Below are positions 27,411 through 36,089 of a stretch of DNA of 64,000 nucleotides, piece after piece; within the stretch, counting starts at the first letter, position 1, and the number at the start of each line of letters is the position of its first letter. The notes under the pieces were generated by a model, which was given only the letters and a program-made list of their open reading frames with translations, did not search any database and was not told the origin of the DNA. The DNA lies in assembly GCA_002238565.1 (NCBI GenBank), contig MPMP01000002.1, forward strand, positions 54,093 through 118,092, in the 5' to 3' direction. The position numbers and the translations under genes were made by a program. The DNA comes from Albidovulum sp. bin36. Its GTDB lineage: Bacteria; Pseudomonadota; Alphaproteobacteria; Rhodobacterales; Rhodobacteraceae.

Positions 27411-27878
27411 GGCAATGACCTCCGGCCGGACGTAAATGTGGCGCCATGTGAGCTTAGCCCAGGCTCCCGAATCCGTGTATTTTATAGTTGTCGTTGACCT
27501 GCCAGCCTGAATCGCGCAAGGGCTGCGATCGGCCCTGGTAGCCACATCCGTTGTACCGGGAGGTCGGTCCGTTTGCTAAACCAGATCGGACAGGAGCACT
27601 CATCGAGCAACGGAATCAAGCCATCGTCCAACACGAGGCACCCAAGACAGAAGTCCGAATGCAGCTTCTTGCACTGCATACCTCATAAATCAGAAATGGA
27701 AATGGTATCGTTGGCCAAGCTAAACTTGGAAAACACCTTGCTTGGATTGAATGGCCCCTCGCGATGGACTTCGTCTAGGCTAACTTTGGATTGCGAACCG
27801 CCCATCCTAATATGCGGTGGGAGCGAATAAACTTGGATCGATCACGCCAATCCGACGGAGAAGAAGGGAATGCGTTAA
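27411..27878. other. Gap before DUF262 gene, 468 bases
   Basis: No gene is recognised. The stretch probably includes eroded transposase sequence; it becomes more AT-rich towards the DUF262 gene, whose ribosome site AAGAAGGGA lies at 27861-27869. Confidence 0.4.
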
Positions 27879-29039
27879 TTGTCTAATCTATCAAGCTCCG
27901 AAGAAGTGACCCAAGCCGTCGAGGAAGACCATGGTGTCGAGGAAGAGCAAGTTGATGACTACTACGATAAATTGACTCATCCTTTTGATCCCAACAAAAT
28001 ACGTGTGACGACAGAGCCGAAGACCATAGAACGACTCTTTAAGAGAATAAATCTCGGCGAAATAGACCTTGCCCCAGAATTTCAACGCCGTGCGCGTCTA
28101 TGGAAACCACATAGAAAGGGGCAGCTTATTGAATCGATTCTCCTACGCATCCCACTGCCTGTATTCTATGTCGCTGCGACCGAGGATAACAATTGGTCGG
28201 TTGTTGACGGCCTTCAACGACTAACGATTATCCACGATTTTAAGTCGGGACAGTTCCCCCTGACCGGGCTGGAGTATCTAAATAAGCTTGAAGGTATGAG
28301 CTTCTCAATGCTTCCCCGATCAATGCGACGTCGCATCGAAGACACCTCGCTCGTACTGAATATTATACAGCCCGGCACCCCGGACGAAGTCATGATAAAC
28401 ATCTTTAAGCGGCTCAATACAGGGGGGCTTCCATTAAAAGGACAGGAAATTAGAAATGCCTTGTATAAAGGTCCAGCGCGAAAATTCTTGGCTTCCATGG
28501 TTGCCGACGGTGCATTCCAACGAGCCACCGCTCGTAGTGTAAGCGATGCCCGCATGGATGCACAAGAATGCATATTGCGTTTTTCAGCATTCCACTTGAA
28601 CGACTGGCACCTGTATAAGAGAAACGACTTGGATGCCTACCTTGGCGAAGCGATGCGTCAAATCAATGGCATCGGAGAGGCAGGGCTCAAAGAATTAAGT
28701 GCTAACTTAAGGGAAGCTATGGGAACAGCTGCAGAGATATTTGATACCGACGCATTCCGAAAACGTTATGATGAAAACGGCACTCGCAGGCCGGTGAGCA
28801 AAGCACTATTCGAGGTATGGAGTGTAAATCTGGCGAGGCTTGACGCTCGTCAGAAAAGCTTGCTGGTTGAGCGAAAACAATCAGTCAAGAAGGCCTTTAT
28901 GGAGTTGATGCGCACCGATTCAATTTTTGAAGACTCGATCTCTACATCGACAGGAACCGTCCGGAAAGTGCACAAGCGATTTGGCACGATTGAGGATCTG
29001 ATTGCAAATGTGCTGAAGGAAATCCCCTCACGAAATTAG
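27879..29039 (+). CDS. DUF262 (GmrS-like / ParB-fold) protein
   Basis: This 386-residue protein carries the DUF262 domain found in the GmrSD modification-dependent restriction enzymes and related defence proteins: PEFQRRARLWKPHRKGQLIE, then IPLPVFYVAA and VVDGLQRLTIIHDF (about residues 106-119), which correspond to the ParB-like nucleotide-binding core. No DUF1524/HNH nuclease domain follows, and the C-terminal half is helical with SVSDARMDAQECILRF. The start is TTG, nine bases after AAGAAGGGA. The gene is more AT-rich than its neighbours and is followed at once by an AAA ATPase reading frame. The intact frame suggests it may still be made. Confidence 0.85.
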   Translation: MSNLSSSEEVTQAVEEDHGVEEEQVDDYYDKLTHPFDPNKIRVTTEPKTIERLFKRINLGEIDLAPEFQRRARLWKPHRKGQLIESILLRIPLPVFYVAATEDNNWSVVDGLQRLTIIHDFKSGQFPLTGLEYLNKLEGMSFSMLPRSMRRRIEDTSLVLNIIQPGTPDEVMINIFKRLNTGGLPLKGQEIRNALYKGPARKFLASMVADGAFQRATARSVSDARMDAQECILRFSAFHLNDWHLYKRNDLDAYLGEAMRQINGIGEAGLKELSANLREAMGTAAEIFDTDAFRKRYDENGTRRPVSKALFEVWSVNLARLDARQKSLLVERKQSVKKAFMELMRTDSIFEDSISTSTGTVRKVHKRFGTIEDLIANVLKEIPSRN

Positions 29040-29636
29040 AGAATTAAGCCTGGAAAATTTCAAGTGCTTTAGAAGCGAGCACGTTCCTTTAGAACGGCTA
29101 ACCCTGTTAGCGGGCGTTAATGGCGCCGGTAAAAGCAGTATTGTCCAAGCACTTTTGACCCTGCGACAGATTTGCCTTCTCGGCGCTTTTTCTGATTTAC
29201 GAGTCTCGTTGTCTGGAGGTTTGGTGGATATCGGGAGAGCGGTTGATATCGTCTTCAATTCTGCCGACGAGGACAAAATTTCACTGGATCTCAAAGCAGA
29301 CGGTTATCCTACATTTGTGGCGATTTGGCGTGTAGACATCGATTCCTCCGACGCATTTGGAGCAAGCCTGACACGATATAGGAAGCCCTTCGCTCAATGG
29401 CGAGCGGTGGGATGGCACTGTTCAACGGAGCGCCCTCTAGCACGCCACGGGTGGCCGGTTTTCATTACTTGTGCGCGGAGCGTTTTGGCCCGCGCAAGGC
29501 TTTGCCGATTGAGGGAGCACAGGGAAGACTCTTCGATCTTGGTACCCATGGGGAGAATGTCTTTGACGCTCTGCTAAATCATCAGGATCAATCGGCGCGA
29601 AAGGCATGGCACGATCTGCTTCTTAAGCAAATCTAG
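29035..29636 (+). pseudogene. AAA ATPase partner of DUF262 (DUF3696-like), frameshifted and truncated
   Basis: The frame overlaps the DUF262 stop and begins IRELSLENFKCFRSEHVPLE, with Walker A LLAGVNGAGKSS. It carries on to about 29385 (SLTRYRKPFAQ); from there the expected continuation MASGGMALFNGAP, FHYLCAERFGPRKALPIE and GTHGENVFDALLNHQDQ is found in the -1/+2 frame, so a frameshift lies at about 29380-29395. The second piece stops at 29636, roughly half of the usual length, with no Walker B or C-terminal part. There is no ATG; the first codon in place is ATT at 29035 with AAGGA 14 bases before it. YLxAER and HGEN motifs are typical of SMC-like AAA proteins that pair with DUF262. Confidence 0.75.
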
Positions 29637-29916
29637 GGACGGTTTGGCATGTCCCTTGAATACAGGCAGACTGTTGCCTTTGTTCGATCCTGCAACCTGA
29701 CGAGCAAAACCGAGTTAGAGGATGGGATCATGTTGCGAAATTCCAATGGCACGTGCCGAGCCTCGACGAATTTGCGCTGGCCCCGCTGCGACCGGTCGAC
29801 ATCAGTTCGAATCGCCGCCCGTTCTATCCGGGATGGCGAGCAGCGCAATCGAATGCGCAACTTAATATATACCACTTCACATTCCGGCTTCGCGAGAAAT
29901 TCTCCGCACTCCCGTT

Positions 29917-31431
29917 CTACTTGGCGAGCAGGCTGCGTCCCGTCATTTCCGGCGGCGGGTCGATGCCCATAAGCTCGAAAAGCGTTGGCGCGAGGTCGGA
30001 TAGAGTTCCGTCGCGAAGTCGAACGCCGCTCTCGGCGCCGGAAATCGCCACCGGAACCGGAAAAGTCGTATGGGCCGTGTGAGGCTCGCCGGTTTCGGGA
30101 TCGATCATCAGTTCGCAATTTCCGTGGTCCGCCGTCACGATTATTGTGCCGTTTGCTTTCTCCATCTCGTTGAGCACGAGATTTAGCCCCCTGTCCACCG
30201 CCTCGCATGCCTTGATAGCAGCGCCAAGATTTCCAGTGTGCCCTACCATGTCGGGATTCGCGAAATTTGCGACAATCAGGCCATAGCCTCGCCTGATCGC
30301 GTTGACAAACTCTCGAGACACTTCCTCGGCGGCCATTTCAGGAGCCAGATCGTAGGTGGCAACCTTTGGGCTCTGCGCCATGTGCCTGTGCTCCCCCGCA
30401 TACGGCCGCTCCTTTCCGCCATTCAGGAAGTAGGTTACATGCGGATACTTTTCCGTTTCCGCCAGCCTGAACTGGGTAAATCCGTTCCGCGACGTCCAAG
30501 CGCCGAGAGTGTTGGCGACCCGCTGCTTTTGAAAAACTGAATCCATCCAGTCTCGCGGCTCTCCGAAGTAGTCGACCATTCCCAGCGCCGCCGACAAACG
30601 CGGCCTGTGAGCTTCAGTGAATTCCGAGAATTCCGGATCCGCCAGCGCCGATGCGAGTTGCCTTGCTCTGTCGGTTCTAAAATTCATTAAAAATACGCCG
30701 TCGCTATCGGACATTCCCTCGTATCCCGAGATAATCGCGGGAGCTACGAATTCATCGGATTTTCCATTGCCGTATGAATCCCGTATTGCGCCTTCCGCCG
30801 TCGAAGCGTTCGCCCCCTTGCCGCAAGCGATCGCCATCCAAGCTTTTCTAACTCGCTCCCAGCGCCTGTCGCGATCCATGGCGAAGTAGCGACCGCAGAC
30901 AGTCGCAATCGGGACTGTGTCGGGCAACTCGCGCTCCAGTTCGCGCAAGTAACCCAGCGCCGAGCGCGGAGGAGTATCCCGCCCGTCGGTTACCGCATGC
31001 ACCGCCGTTGGAATGCCAATTCCGTCCAGGCGGGCTGCGACCGCTGAAACATGCCGGGAGACTCCGTGCACGCCGCCGTCGGAAATGAGCCCGACCAGGT
31101 GCGCCGTTCCTCCGCTATCGGCCAGGGTTCCGCAAAATTGCTCGAAGGCCGGCATGTCGAAAAAAGTTCCGTCCGACAGCGCCTTGTCGATCCTGACAAT
31201 GTCCATCCAGACCGTGCGGCCGGAGCCAATGTGCAAATGCCCCACTTCCGAATTCCCCATTTGCCCGTCGGGGAGGCCCACCGAATGCCCGCTCGTCGAC
31301 AGGGATGCGGAAGGATTGTTTTCCAGCAGACTTGAAAATGCGGGCGTATTGGCTAGGGCAACCGCATTGCCGGCGGTTTCAGCTCTTGTTCCCCATCCGT
31401 CGAGAATGCAAAGGGCGATCGTTTTTTGCAA
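29917..31431 (-). CDS. gpmI: 2,3-bisphosphoglycerate-independent phosphoglycerate mutase
   Basis: GpmI interconverts 3- and 2-phosphoglycerate in glycolysis, using two manganese ions. The 504-residue protein starts TIALCILDGWGTR, with metal ligand Asp, and has the catalytic Ser in GQMGNSEVGH near residue 62, then VHAVTDGRDTPPRS, VCGRYFAMDRDRRWERV and the C-terminal metal site TADHGNCE. Length matches the family. It lies 56 bases downstream of rlmH on the same strand. Confidence 0.95.
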   Translation of the reverse strand: MQKTIALCILDGWGTRAETAGNAVALANTPAFSSLLENNPSASLSTSGHSVGLPDGQMGNSEVGHLHIGSGRTVWMDIVRIDKALSDGTFFDMPAFEQFCGTLADSGGTAHLVGLISDGGVHGVSRHVSAVAARLDGIGIPTAVHAVTDGRDTPPRSALGYLRELERELPDTVPIATVCGRYFAMDRDRRWERVRKAWMAIACGKGANASTAEGAIRDSYGNGKSDEFVAPAIISGYEGMSDSDGVFLMNFRTDRARQLASALADPEFSEFTEAHRPRLSAALGMVDYFGEPRDWMDSVFQKQRVANTLGAWTSRNGFTQFRLAETEKYPHVTYFLNGGKERPYAGEHRHMAQSPKVATYDLAPEMAAEEVSREFVNAIRRGYGLIVANFANPDMVGHTGNLGAAIKACEAVDRGLNLVLNEMEKANGTIIVTADHGNCELMIDPETGEPHTAHTTFPVPVAISGAESGVRLRDGTLSDLAPTLFELMGIDPPPEMTGRSLLAK

Positions 31432-31487
31432 TATTGAGTCCCGCTTCTAACAGCCTCGCTTGGCGACCGATTGACTCGCCGGCGAAT

Positions 31488-31955
31488 TCAATAGCGATGA
31501 TACGGCGAGCCGTTCAGTATGGTCGCCGCCCTGTAGAGTTGCTCCGCAAGCATCGCGCGCGCCAGCGCATGCGGAAAAACCATCCGCCCGAACGAAATCG
31601 CGAAATCCGATTCGTCCAATAGCCTTTTGACCAGCCCGTCGGCGCCGCCAATCAAGAATGCCGCCGACGGGCGGCCTTCGAGCCTCCACTTCATGAGTAG
31701 ATCGGCAAATTCCGGGCTGCTTAAATTCGCGCCGCGTTCATCCAGAGCGCACCTTACGGCGCCCTTGGGAATTTTTCGGACTAGCAGCCTGGCTTCTTCC
31801 TCGCTCCCGCCATTCCTTGCGTCGACTTCTGAAATTGAAGCCGGACCGATCCCTCTCGTCTTGCCGGCTCCGCCGAATTTATTCAGATAGTCTTCGGCTA
31901 TGTCCGTCTCCGGACAGGAGCGAAGTCGCCCGACCGCGCAAATGACGATTTTCAT
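31488..31955 (-). CDS. rlmH: 23S rRNA pseudouridine-1915 N3-methyltransferase
   Basis: RlmH methylates pseudouridine 1915 of 23S rRNA in assembled ribosomes using SAM. The 155-residue SPOUT protein shows LDERGANLSSPEFADLL, then FLIGGADGLVKRLLDESD and the knot end FGRMVFPHALARAMLAEQLY and RAATILNGSPYHRY, all standard. The start ATG overlaps the rsfS stop by four bases (ATGA), so the two ribosome-related genes are coupled. Confidence 0.96.
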   Translation of the reverse strand: MKIVICAVGRLRSCPETDIAEDYLNKFGGAGKTRGIGPASISEVDARNGGSEEEARLLVRKIPKGAVRCALDERGANLSSPEFADLLMKWRLEGRPSAAFLIGGADGLVKRLLDESDFAISFGRMVFPHALARAMLAEQLYRAATILNGSPYHRY

Positions 31956-32368
31956 TCCCGCGCGGAACTAGGCGGAGACTGAGACATCCATAATTTTTCA
32001 AGCTGATAGAATTCCCTTACTTCCGGCCGAAAAATATGCACGATAACGTCTCCGGCATCGATCAGGACCCAGTCGCCCTGATCCTTTCCTTCGACGCTCG
32101 CCGCACATCCAAGTCCGCGCTTCAGTCTCTCGACAAGCTTTTCGCTTATCGAAATGACTTGCCTGGAAGATCGTCCCGAACCGATCACCATGTAGTCCGC
32201 GATTTCGGTTTTTCCGCGCAGATCGATTGTAACGACTTCCTCGGCCTTGTCTTGGTCTAGAGATTCCAGGATTTTGTCTAGCAGTTCGCAATTCCACTTG
32301 CTTTCAGAATTGTCGGACTTGCCGTTGCCTTCGGTCGAATTATTGACCGCAAATGCGATTCGCGACAG
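31952..32368 (-). CDS. rsfS: Ribosomal silencing factor, probable CTG start
   Basis: RsfS binds L14 and blocks subunit joining in starvation. The reverse frame codes for LLDKILESLDQDKAEEVVTI, then DLRGKTEIADYMVIGSGRSS and GDWVLIDAGDVIVHIFRPEV, the whole conserved domain. No ATG, GTG or TTG exists in frame before the domain; the first ATG (32191) would remove its front third. A perfect AAAGGAGG ribosome site lies at about 32377-32384, eight bases before an in-frame CTG at 32366-32368, so I take CTG as start, giving 138 residues. The frame is closed by a stop at 32402. Confidence 0.85.
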   Translation of the reverse strand: MSRIAFAVNNSTEGNGKSDNSESKWNCELLDKILESLDQDKAEEVVTIDLRGKTEIADYMVIGSGRSSRQVISISEKLVERLKRGLGCAASVEGKDQGDWVLIDAGDVIVHIFRPEVREFYQLEKLWMSQSPPSSARE

Positions 32369-32699
32369 GGTTAATTCCTCCTTTGGATCGCGAGATGGCG
32401 GCTAGCGCCGCGTCTTTGCGTCAAATATAGCATTCGGAAATTGCCTTCTCAAGACGTCGGGGGAAATTAGGCGGCGTTTCTTCCGCAAGATGCGAAAAGT
32501 CACTCCGGACGACAATCGAGCGGGCCCGGCCGGAGCCGAACGCGCCGGCGCGGCATTCCAAGCGGCGGCGAACGCTGCTCTTGAGGCGTCGAGCCTGTTT
32601 TCATATCGGCTCCCGTCGGCTAATTGGAAAACGGAAACGGCGCAACCGCGAGCGGCGCGGCTGTTCGCCGGATTGACGCAACTAGGAATGGCGGTATGC

Positions 32700-33677
32700 A
32701 TGGAACCACTTACGCTGAATGACATCGAATCCGCCGCCGAACTTGTTTACGGCTTCATGAAGCCGACTCCTCAGTATCGCTGGCCGCTGTTGACCGAAGC
32801 AATCGGCGCGCAAGTCTGGGTTAAGCATGAAAACCATTCGCCGATCGGAGCATTCAAAGTCAGGGGCGGGATAACGCTGTCGCAATGGCTTCGACGCGAG
32901 CATCCGGAAATACAAGGCGTAGTGTCCGCCACTAGAGGCAATCACGGCCAAAGCATCGCGCGCGCCGCGAAATGTTTCGGCATGCAGGCCAGAATTCTTG
33001 TCCCGCACGGGAATTCAGTCGAAAAAAATGCCGCGATGAGAGGATTCGGCGCGGAGCTAATCGAATTCGGCATGGATTACGACGAGGCTCGTCAAGAAGC
33101 CGAACGAATGGCGGCCAAGGATAATTTGTTCAATGTTCCGCCGTTCCACAGAGAGCTTGTTCGGGGCGTGTCGACGTACGGGCTGGAATTATTCAGGGAA
33201 ATCCCCGATTTGGATACCGTTTATGTTCCAATTGGCTGCGGTTCGGGAATTTGCGGCTTGATCGCAGCTCGCGACGCACTCGGCCTCGACGCCAAAATCG
33301 TCGGAGTCGTCGCGAAAAACGCCCCGGCGGTAAAACTTTCCTTCGACTCCGGAAAGCCGATAGATACGAATGCCGCAAAGACATTCGCCGACGGCATCGC
33401 AGTCAGGGTCACCGTTCCCGAAGCGCTGGCCATCTATTCCAGGGGAGCCGACAGGGTCGTATCGGTATCGGACGCGGAAGTTGCCGCCGCTATTCGCCTG
33501 CTCTATCGAACCACGCACAATCTAGCGGAAGGCGCGGGCGCGGCGTCGCTGGCGGCGCTGCGCAAAGAGCGGGACAGCGCAGGGCACGGGAAAGTCGCGG
33601 TGATCCTTAGCGGCGGAAACATGGATTCCGAATGGTTCACGAAAATCATGAGCGGCGGCGTTCCGGCGCCGAATTAA
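32700..33677 (+). CDS. Threonine dehydratase-like PLP lyase
   Basis: This 325-residue enzyme is a fold-II PLP lyase related to threonine dehydratase and to EutB of hydroxyectoine breakdown. The Schiff-base Lys is in IGAFKVRGG (residue 53), a substrate loop in SATRGNHGQSIA, the PLP phosphate loop in PIGCGSGICG and the end motif in VILSGGNMD. There is no C-terminal ACT domain, so it is of the catabolic, unregulated type. I begin it at MEPLTLNDIESAA (32700), where similarity begins; the frame is open to 32490 but those residues look like chance translation. No other ectoine genes are near. It diverges from rsfS. Confidence 0.85.
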   Translation: MEPLTLNDIESAAELVYGFMKPTPQYRWPLLTEAIGAQVWVKHENHSPIGAFKVRGGITLSQWLRREHPEIQGVVSATRGNHGQSIARAAKCFGMQARILVPHGNSVEKNAAMRGFGAELIEFGMDYDEARQEAERMAAKDNLFNVPPFHRELVRGVSTYGLELFREIPDLDTVYVPIGCGSGICGLIAARDALGLDAKIVGVVAKNAPAVKLSFDSGKPIDTNAAKTFADGIAVRVTVPEALAIYSRGADRVVSVSDAEVAAAIRLLYRTTHNLAEGAGAASLAALRKERDSAGHGKVAVILSGGNMDSEWFTKIMSGGVPAPN

Positions 33678-33731
33678 GCGCGCGCCGGCGGGAACTCCGC
33701 TTGATGCGCCTTGGACGCCGCGTCGATAAGT

Positions 33732-34601
33732 CTACGAACGGACCAGTTCTTCGTACGCGCTCGCAATTTTCCGCGTAAGGTCTCCGGTGTCAAACGCGTA
33801 GCCGCCGATTTTTTCGACCGGCGTAACTTCGGCGGCCGTTCCCGTCAGCCAGCATTGTTCGAAACCCTCCATTTCCTCGGGTCGAATATGACGTTCATGA
33901 ATTGTTACGTCGAATTCCCGCAACAGCTGGATAACCGTCTGGCGCGTAATACCGTTTAGGAAGCTATCTGGGAGCGGCGTATGGACTTCATTGCCTTTGA
34001 CAAAGAATACATTGGCCCCCGTCGCTTCGGCAACGTATCCCCGATAGTCCATCATCATTGAATCGGAACAGCCTTTGTTTTCGGCTTCATGCTTGGAAAT
34101 CGTGCAGATCATGTAGAGCCCCGACGCTTTTGCGCGGCAAGGTATGGTTTCGGGACTGGGCCGTTTCCAGCGGGATATGTCGAGCGCGGCGCCTTTCATT
34201 TTCGCATCTCCGTAATAGGCGCCCCACTCCCAGGTCGCTATCGCCATGCAAACCTTGTTGGCGCGCGCCGCAACGCCCATGTCCGTGCCGGACGAACGCC
34301 ACGCGATCGGACGAACGTAGCAATCCTTCATGCCGTTGGCCGCCATGGTTTCCGCTTTCGCCCCGTCGATTTCGTCCAGTGAATACGGGATTTCCATATC
34401 CAGCAGGCGGCCCGACTCAACCAGGCGCTCGCTGTGCTGCCTGCCTTTGAAGATCTTGCCGGAATAGGCGCGCTCTCCTTCGAATACGGAGGAGCCGTAG
34501 TGCATTGCATGAGTCAATATGTGCACATTGGCATCTCGCCACGGCACCAGCTCGCCATTGAGCCAAATAAAGCCGTCGCGATCATCGTAGGAATCGGCCA
34601 T
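33732..34601 (-). CDS. ilvE: Branched-chain amino acid aminotransferase
   Basis: IlvE moves the amino group between glutamate and Leu, Ile or Val. The 289-residue fold-IV PLP protein has GFIWLNGELVPWRDANVHIL, the typical LTHAMHYGSSVFEGERAY, the Lys-bearing RAKASGLYMICTISKHEA, and VTGTA-type WLTGTAAEVTPVEKIG. The start at 34601 follows AAAGGA at a proper distance, while the ATG at 34622 has no ribosome site. It is divergent from a PetP/PetR-like regulator pair, an arrangement seen in alphaproteobacteria. Confidence 0.94.
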   Translation of the reverse strand: MADSYDDRDGFIWLNGELVPWRDANVHILTHAMHYGSSVFEGERAYSGKIFKGRQHSERLVESGRLLDMEIPYSLDEIDGAKAETMAANGMKDCYVRPIAWRSSGTDMGVAARANKVCMAIATWEWGAYYGDAKMKGAALDISRWKRPSPETIPCRAKASGLYMICTISKHEAENKGCSDSMMMDYRGYVAEATGANVFFVKGNEVHTPLPDSFLNGITRQTVIQLLREFDVTIHERHIRPEEMEGFEQCWLTGTAAEVTPVEKIGGYAFDTGDLTRKIASAYEELVRS

Positions 34602-34746
34602 GAATTTATTCCTTTCGGGCATATTTGATTGCGAAGTGTTAAACTACTGCTCTGGTCCGGCGGAACTGTCTAGCGATTCAAGCTTGCAACGTCAACAAAG
34701 CTGACATAAAATAAAAGCCGTTTGCAAGCGATTTGCGGGAGGCTTG

Positions 34747-35256
34747 ATGCGCGAGGCGGGGAATTCGAAAGGTCCCGGGCGAGAGGATCTGCTTTTCTTG
34801 ACCGACGACCAGCTTAGGAAAGGGATAGAAGCAATGTTTTTCGCCTATCGAGGCTTTACTCGCGATCCCGACAAAATTCTCGTGAAGCACGCCTACGGAC
34901 GCGCCCATCACCGCGCTATTCACTTCATAAACGGGAACCCCGGAACGACAGTCGGCGGCCTATTGGAGGTCCTGGGCGTTTCCAAGCAATCGCTCAACAG
35001 GGTTTTGCGCAGGCTAATTGCCGACAAACTGGTTGAATCCAGAGCCGGGACCATCGACAGAAGAACTCGGCACCTCTTTCTATCGGACGAAGGCAAAAGG
35101 CTCGAAAAAGAACTTTCCCATGCTCAAAGGCGCCGCATGCGCGCCGCGTACCGGGCGGCGGGTCCCGAAGCGGTCGCCGGGTTCCGCGAAGTCCTCGATC
35201 AGCTCATGGAGCCCAGATACAGGGGCTACAATAACACGAGGGATTCCCGAAATTGA
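34747..35256 (+). CDS. petP: MarR family regulator, PetP-like
   Basis: This 169-residue protein is a MarR-type winged-helix regulator: AHHRAIHFINGNPGTTVGGL, recognition-helix region VSKQSLNRVLRRLIADKLVE and wing GTIDRRTRHLFLSDEGKRLE. It overlaps the next gene by one base (TGATG), so both are made together. The pairing of a MarR protein with an OmpR-type response regulator beside ilvE matches PetP/PetR, first described near the cytochrome bc1 genes of Rhodobacter capsulatus. The symbol rests on this arrangement. Confidence 0.82.
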   Translation: MREAGNSKGPGREDLLFLTDDQLRKGIEAMFFAYRGFTRDPDKILVKHAYGRAHHRAIHFINGNPGTTVGGLLEVLGVSKQSLNRVLRRLIADKLVESRAGTIDRRTRHLFLSDEGKRLEKELSHAQRRRMRAAYRAAGPEAVAGFREVLDQLMEPRYRGYNNTRDSRN

Positions 35257-35966
35257 TGCCGGACAACAAGCCTTTGCCGTACATATTGCTCGTAGACGAC
35301 GATGATCGAATTCGGTCGTTGCTAAAGCAATGCATTGAAAGCAACGGCTTTTTGTGCGCGACCAGCCGAAATGCATCGGAAGCGGAGCGGAAATTGAGCG
35401 TGCTCCGTTTCGACCTAATGGTGCTAGACGTAATGATGCCCGGCGAAAGCGGTCTCGAATTTGCCGCTAGACTGGTCCGCAACGGCGAAACGATGCCGAT
35501 AATCATGCTGACTGCGCGAGATTCGAGCGGAGCGCGGGTCGAAGGATTGCGGACGGGAGTCGACGACTACATCCAGAAGCCGTGCGACCCCGAGGAACTG
35601 GTGCTCAGAATAAATGCCGTGCTCCGGCGAAGCGCGCAGCAGGGCGATGATCCAGCTGAACTTGAAATCCTGAAGTTCGGCGAGTTCAACTTCCATTTTC
35701 GGCAGGGGAAGCTTTGGCGCGGCGAAAAACTAGTCCATCTGACCGAGAACGACATATCAATTCTGCGCAGGTTCGCGAAATCGCCGAACGAGACCGTTCC
35801 GCGCGAATTTTTCGTGGCCCACACCAATTCGGAACCCGGGCAAGAAGGCTTTCGAGCCGTCGACGTTATGATTTCTCGGCTTAGGAGAAAGATCGAGGAA
35901 AACCCCCGCCAGCCGCGATTTATTCGCACTGTTCGCGGCGTTGGCTATGCCTTTCTGCCCGATTAA
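35256..35966 (+). CDS. petR: OmpR family response regulator, PetR-like
   Basis: This 236-residue response regulator has a receiver domain with acidic pocket LLVDDDDRIR, phosphate-accepting Asp in DLMVLDVMMPGESG and conserved Lys in YIQKPCDPEEL, and a C-terminal OmpR/PhoB winged helix (FNFHFRQGKLWRGEKLVHLT to RLRRKIEENPRQPRFIRTVR). All signalling residues are present, yet no histidine kinase is encoded nearby, as also in the PetPR arrangement. It is translationally coupled to the MarR gene before it. Confidence 0.88.
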   Translation: MPDNKPLPYILLVDDDDRIRSLLKQCIESNGFLCATSRNASEAERKLSVLRFDLMVLDVMMPGESGLEFAARLVRNGETMPIIMLTARDSSGARVEGLRTGVDDYIQKPCDPEELVLRINAVLRRSAQQGDDPAELEILKFGEFNFHFRQGKLWRGEKLVHLTENDISILRRFAKSPNETVPREFFVAHTNSEPGQEGFRAVDVMISRLRRKIEENPRQPRFIRTVRGVGYAFLPD

Positions 35967-36089
35967 TCGAATCGCGACTAACGAGTTAGCCTTGGTCCGC
36001 TTCCGATGCGGACGGCGCGAGCCTGCCGCCAACTGGAAAGTCGCGCCGAAAATCGAACGGCGGACGCCGCAATCAGGGATTTAAGGAAC

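Noticed and set aside
29753..30082. Forward frame MPSLDEFALAPLRPVDISS as a further piece of the AAA ATPase
   Set aside because: It shows none of the expected Walker B or ATPase C-terminal motifs and its second half is the antisense of gpmI.
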